From NCBI RefSeq assembly GCF_000503055.1, contig NZ_AYVY01000001.1, forward strand, positions 425,730 to 470,451: DNA of 44,722 nt, given 5' to 3'. Source of the stretch: Mesorhizobium sp. LSHC420B00. GTDB taxonomy: Bacteria > Pseudomonadota > Alphaproteobacteria > Rhizobiales > Rhizobiaceae. The position numbers were made by a program, and so were the translations under genes. Positions 43,995 through 44,722 of the stretch are shown piece after piece (positions within the stretch are counted from its first letter, which is position 1; the number at the start of each line of letters is the position of its first letter). Under the pieces are notes generated by a model. The model was not told the origin of the DNA and searched no databases. It saw only the letters and a program-made list of their open reading frames with translations.

Positions 43995-44722
43995 ATGTCG
44001 CACAACACGTTCGGCCATCTCTTCCGCGTCACCACCTGGGGCGAAAGCCACGGGCCGGCGCTGGGCTGTGTCGTCGATGGCTGTCCGCCCGGCATCCGCT
44101 TCACTCGCGACGAGATCCAGGCCGAACTTGACAAGCGTCGCCCCGGCCAGTCACGTTTTGTGACCCAGCGTCGCGAACCTGACGAGGTCAAGGTCCTGTC
44201 CGGCTTTATTGTCGATGAGGACGGGGAGACGATGATCACCACCGGCACGCCGGTGTCGATGCTGATCGAGAATGTCGACCAGCGCTCCAAGGACTATGGC
44301 GACATCGCCCGCCAGTTCCGGCCGGGCCATGCCGACTACACTTACGAGGTCAAATACGGCCTGCGCGATTACCGCGGCGGCGGTCGCTCCTCGGCGCGTG
44401 AGACTGCGGCGCGAGTGGCGGCCGGGGCGCTTGCCCGCAAAATCGTGCCAGGCATGGTGGTGCGCGGCGCGCTAGTGTCGATGGGCGAAAGATCGATCGA
44501 TCGCGCCAACTGGAACTGGAATTTCGTCGGTGACGCCGAAAACCCGTTCTTCACTCCCGATCCGGCGTCGGTCGCCGTCTTCACCAAATATCTGGACGGT
44601 ATCCGCAAGGCGGGCTCCTCGGTCGGTGCGGTCATCGAGATCGTCGCCGACGGCGTGCCGGCGGGGCTTGGCGCGCCGATCTATGCCAAGCTCGACCAGG
44701 ACATCGCCTCCGGCCTGATGTC
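43995..44722 (+). CDS. aroC: chorismate synthase, 3' end missing
   Basis: Final shikimate-pathway enzyme, converting EPSP to chorismate with reduced FMN. The first 242 of about 365 residues are present; the window ends inside the gene. Signatures are [59 protein letters not shown] and the Arg/Ser stretch [17 protein letters not shown]. It starts at ATG 43995 with AGGG upstream. The hairpin repeat lies directly before it. Confidence 0.97.
   Translation, partial: MSHNTFGHLFRVTTWGESHGPALGCVVDGCPPGIRFTRDEIQAELDKRRPGQSRFVTQRREPDEVKVLSGFIVDEDGETMITTGTPVSMLIENVDQRSKDYGDIARQFRPGHADYTYEVKYGLRDYRGGGRSSARETAARVAAGALARKIVPGMVVRGALVSMGERSIDRANWNWNFVGDAENPFFTPDPASVAVFTKYLDGIRKAGSSVGAVIEIVADGVPAGLGAPIYAKLDQDIASGLM

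Overview
The window looks like chromosomal DNA from a high-GC alphaproteobacterium of the order Rhizobiales, most likely Mesorhizobium or a close relative. The grounds are the protein families (DUF6101, DUF1344, 17kDa_Anti_2 lipoprotein, split glyQ/glyS, FabI-type enoyl-ACP reductase), the codon bias, and rhizobial palindromic repeats both between and inside genes. The species call is by recognition only; no search was run. Bases 1-22 are sequencing adapter, so the left end is a raw contig end. The right end cuts aroC.

The left part (about 85-25550) is mostly housekeeping: an S49 peptidase / tRNA methyltransferase / DUF2007 operon, a polyprenyl diphosphate synthase, a DHA2 exporter with its divergent TetR-type regulator, a large TPR protein, glyQ and glyS, a Sua5-type threonylcarbamoyl-AMP synthase, an FAD-linked oxidase, ubiA, purD, a GH25 protein, an acyl-CoA dehydrogenase / enoyl-CoA hydratase pair with a possible MerR/LiuR-type operator, a Met-rich periplasmic protein, a decayed parDE-like toxin-antitoxin pair, pdxH, a 17 kDa-antigen lipoprotein and a CbpA-like co-chaperone. 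glyS carries two palindromic repeat elements that are translated in frame.

The accessory part has two blocks around the core genes fabI and a histidine phosphatase. Block A (about 26150-33400) is a tight minus-strand operon: a cyclase-domain/AAA ATPase/TPR regulator, a YcaO protein, a TfuA protein, an HEXXH metalloprotease-like protein and a 204-residue protein with Gly/Ser-rich ends. Its distal edge abuts a frameshifted C-terminal scrap of an ABC exporter gene. Block B (about 35560-43370) has a SARP/BTAD regulator reading left, and then an amidase_2 protein, a second and different YcaO protein and a large BTAD/TPR regulator reading right. A 155-residue unknown and a secreted protein with one CxxCH haem motif follow, separated by a palindromic operator-like site. 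YcaO plus TfuA is the known signature of backbone thioamide or azoline formation on peptides and proteins. Two YcaOs with a protease, an amidase and three large regulators therefore suggest an undescribed RiPP-like or protein-modifying system. The substrate is not obvious; candidates are listed.

After block B the core order resumes with a DUF1344 protein, a rhizobial hairpin repeat and aroC.
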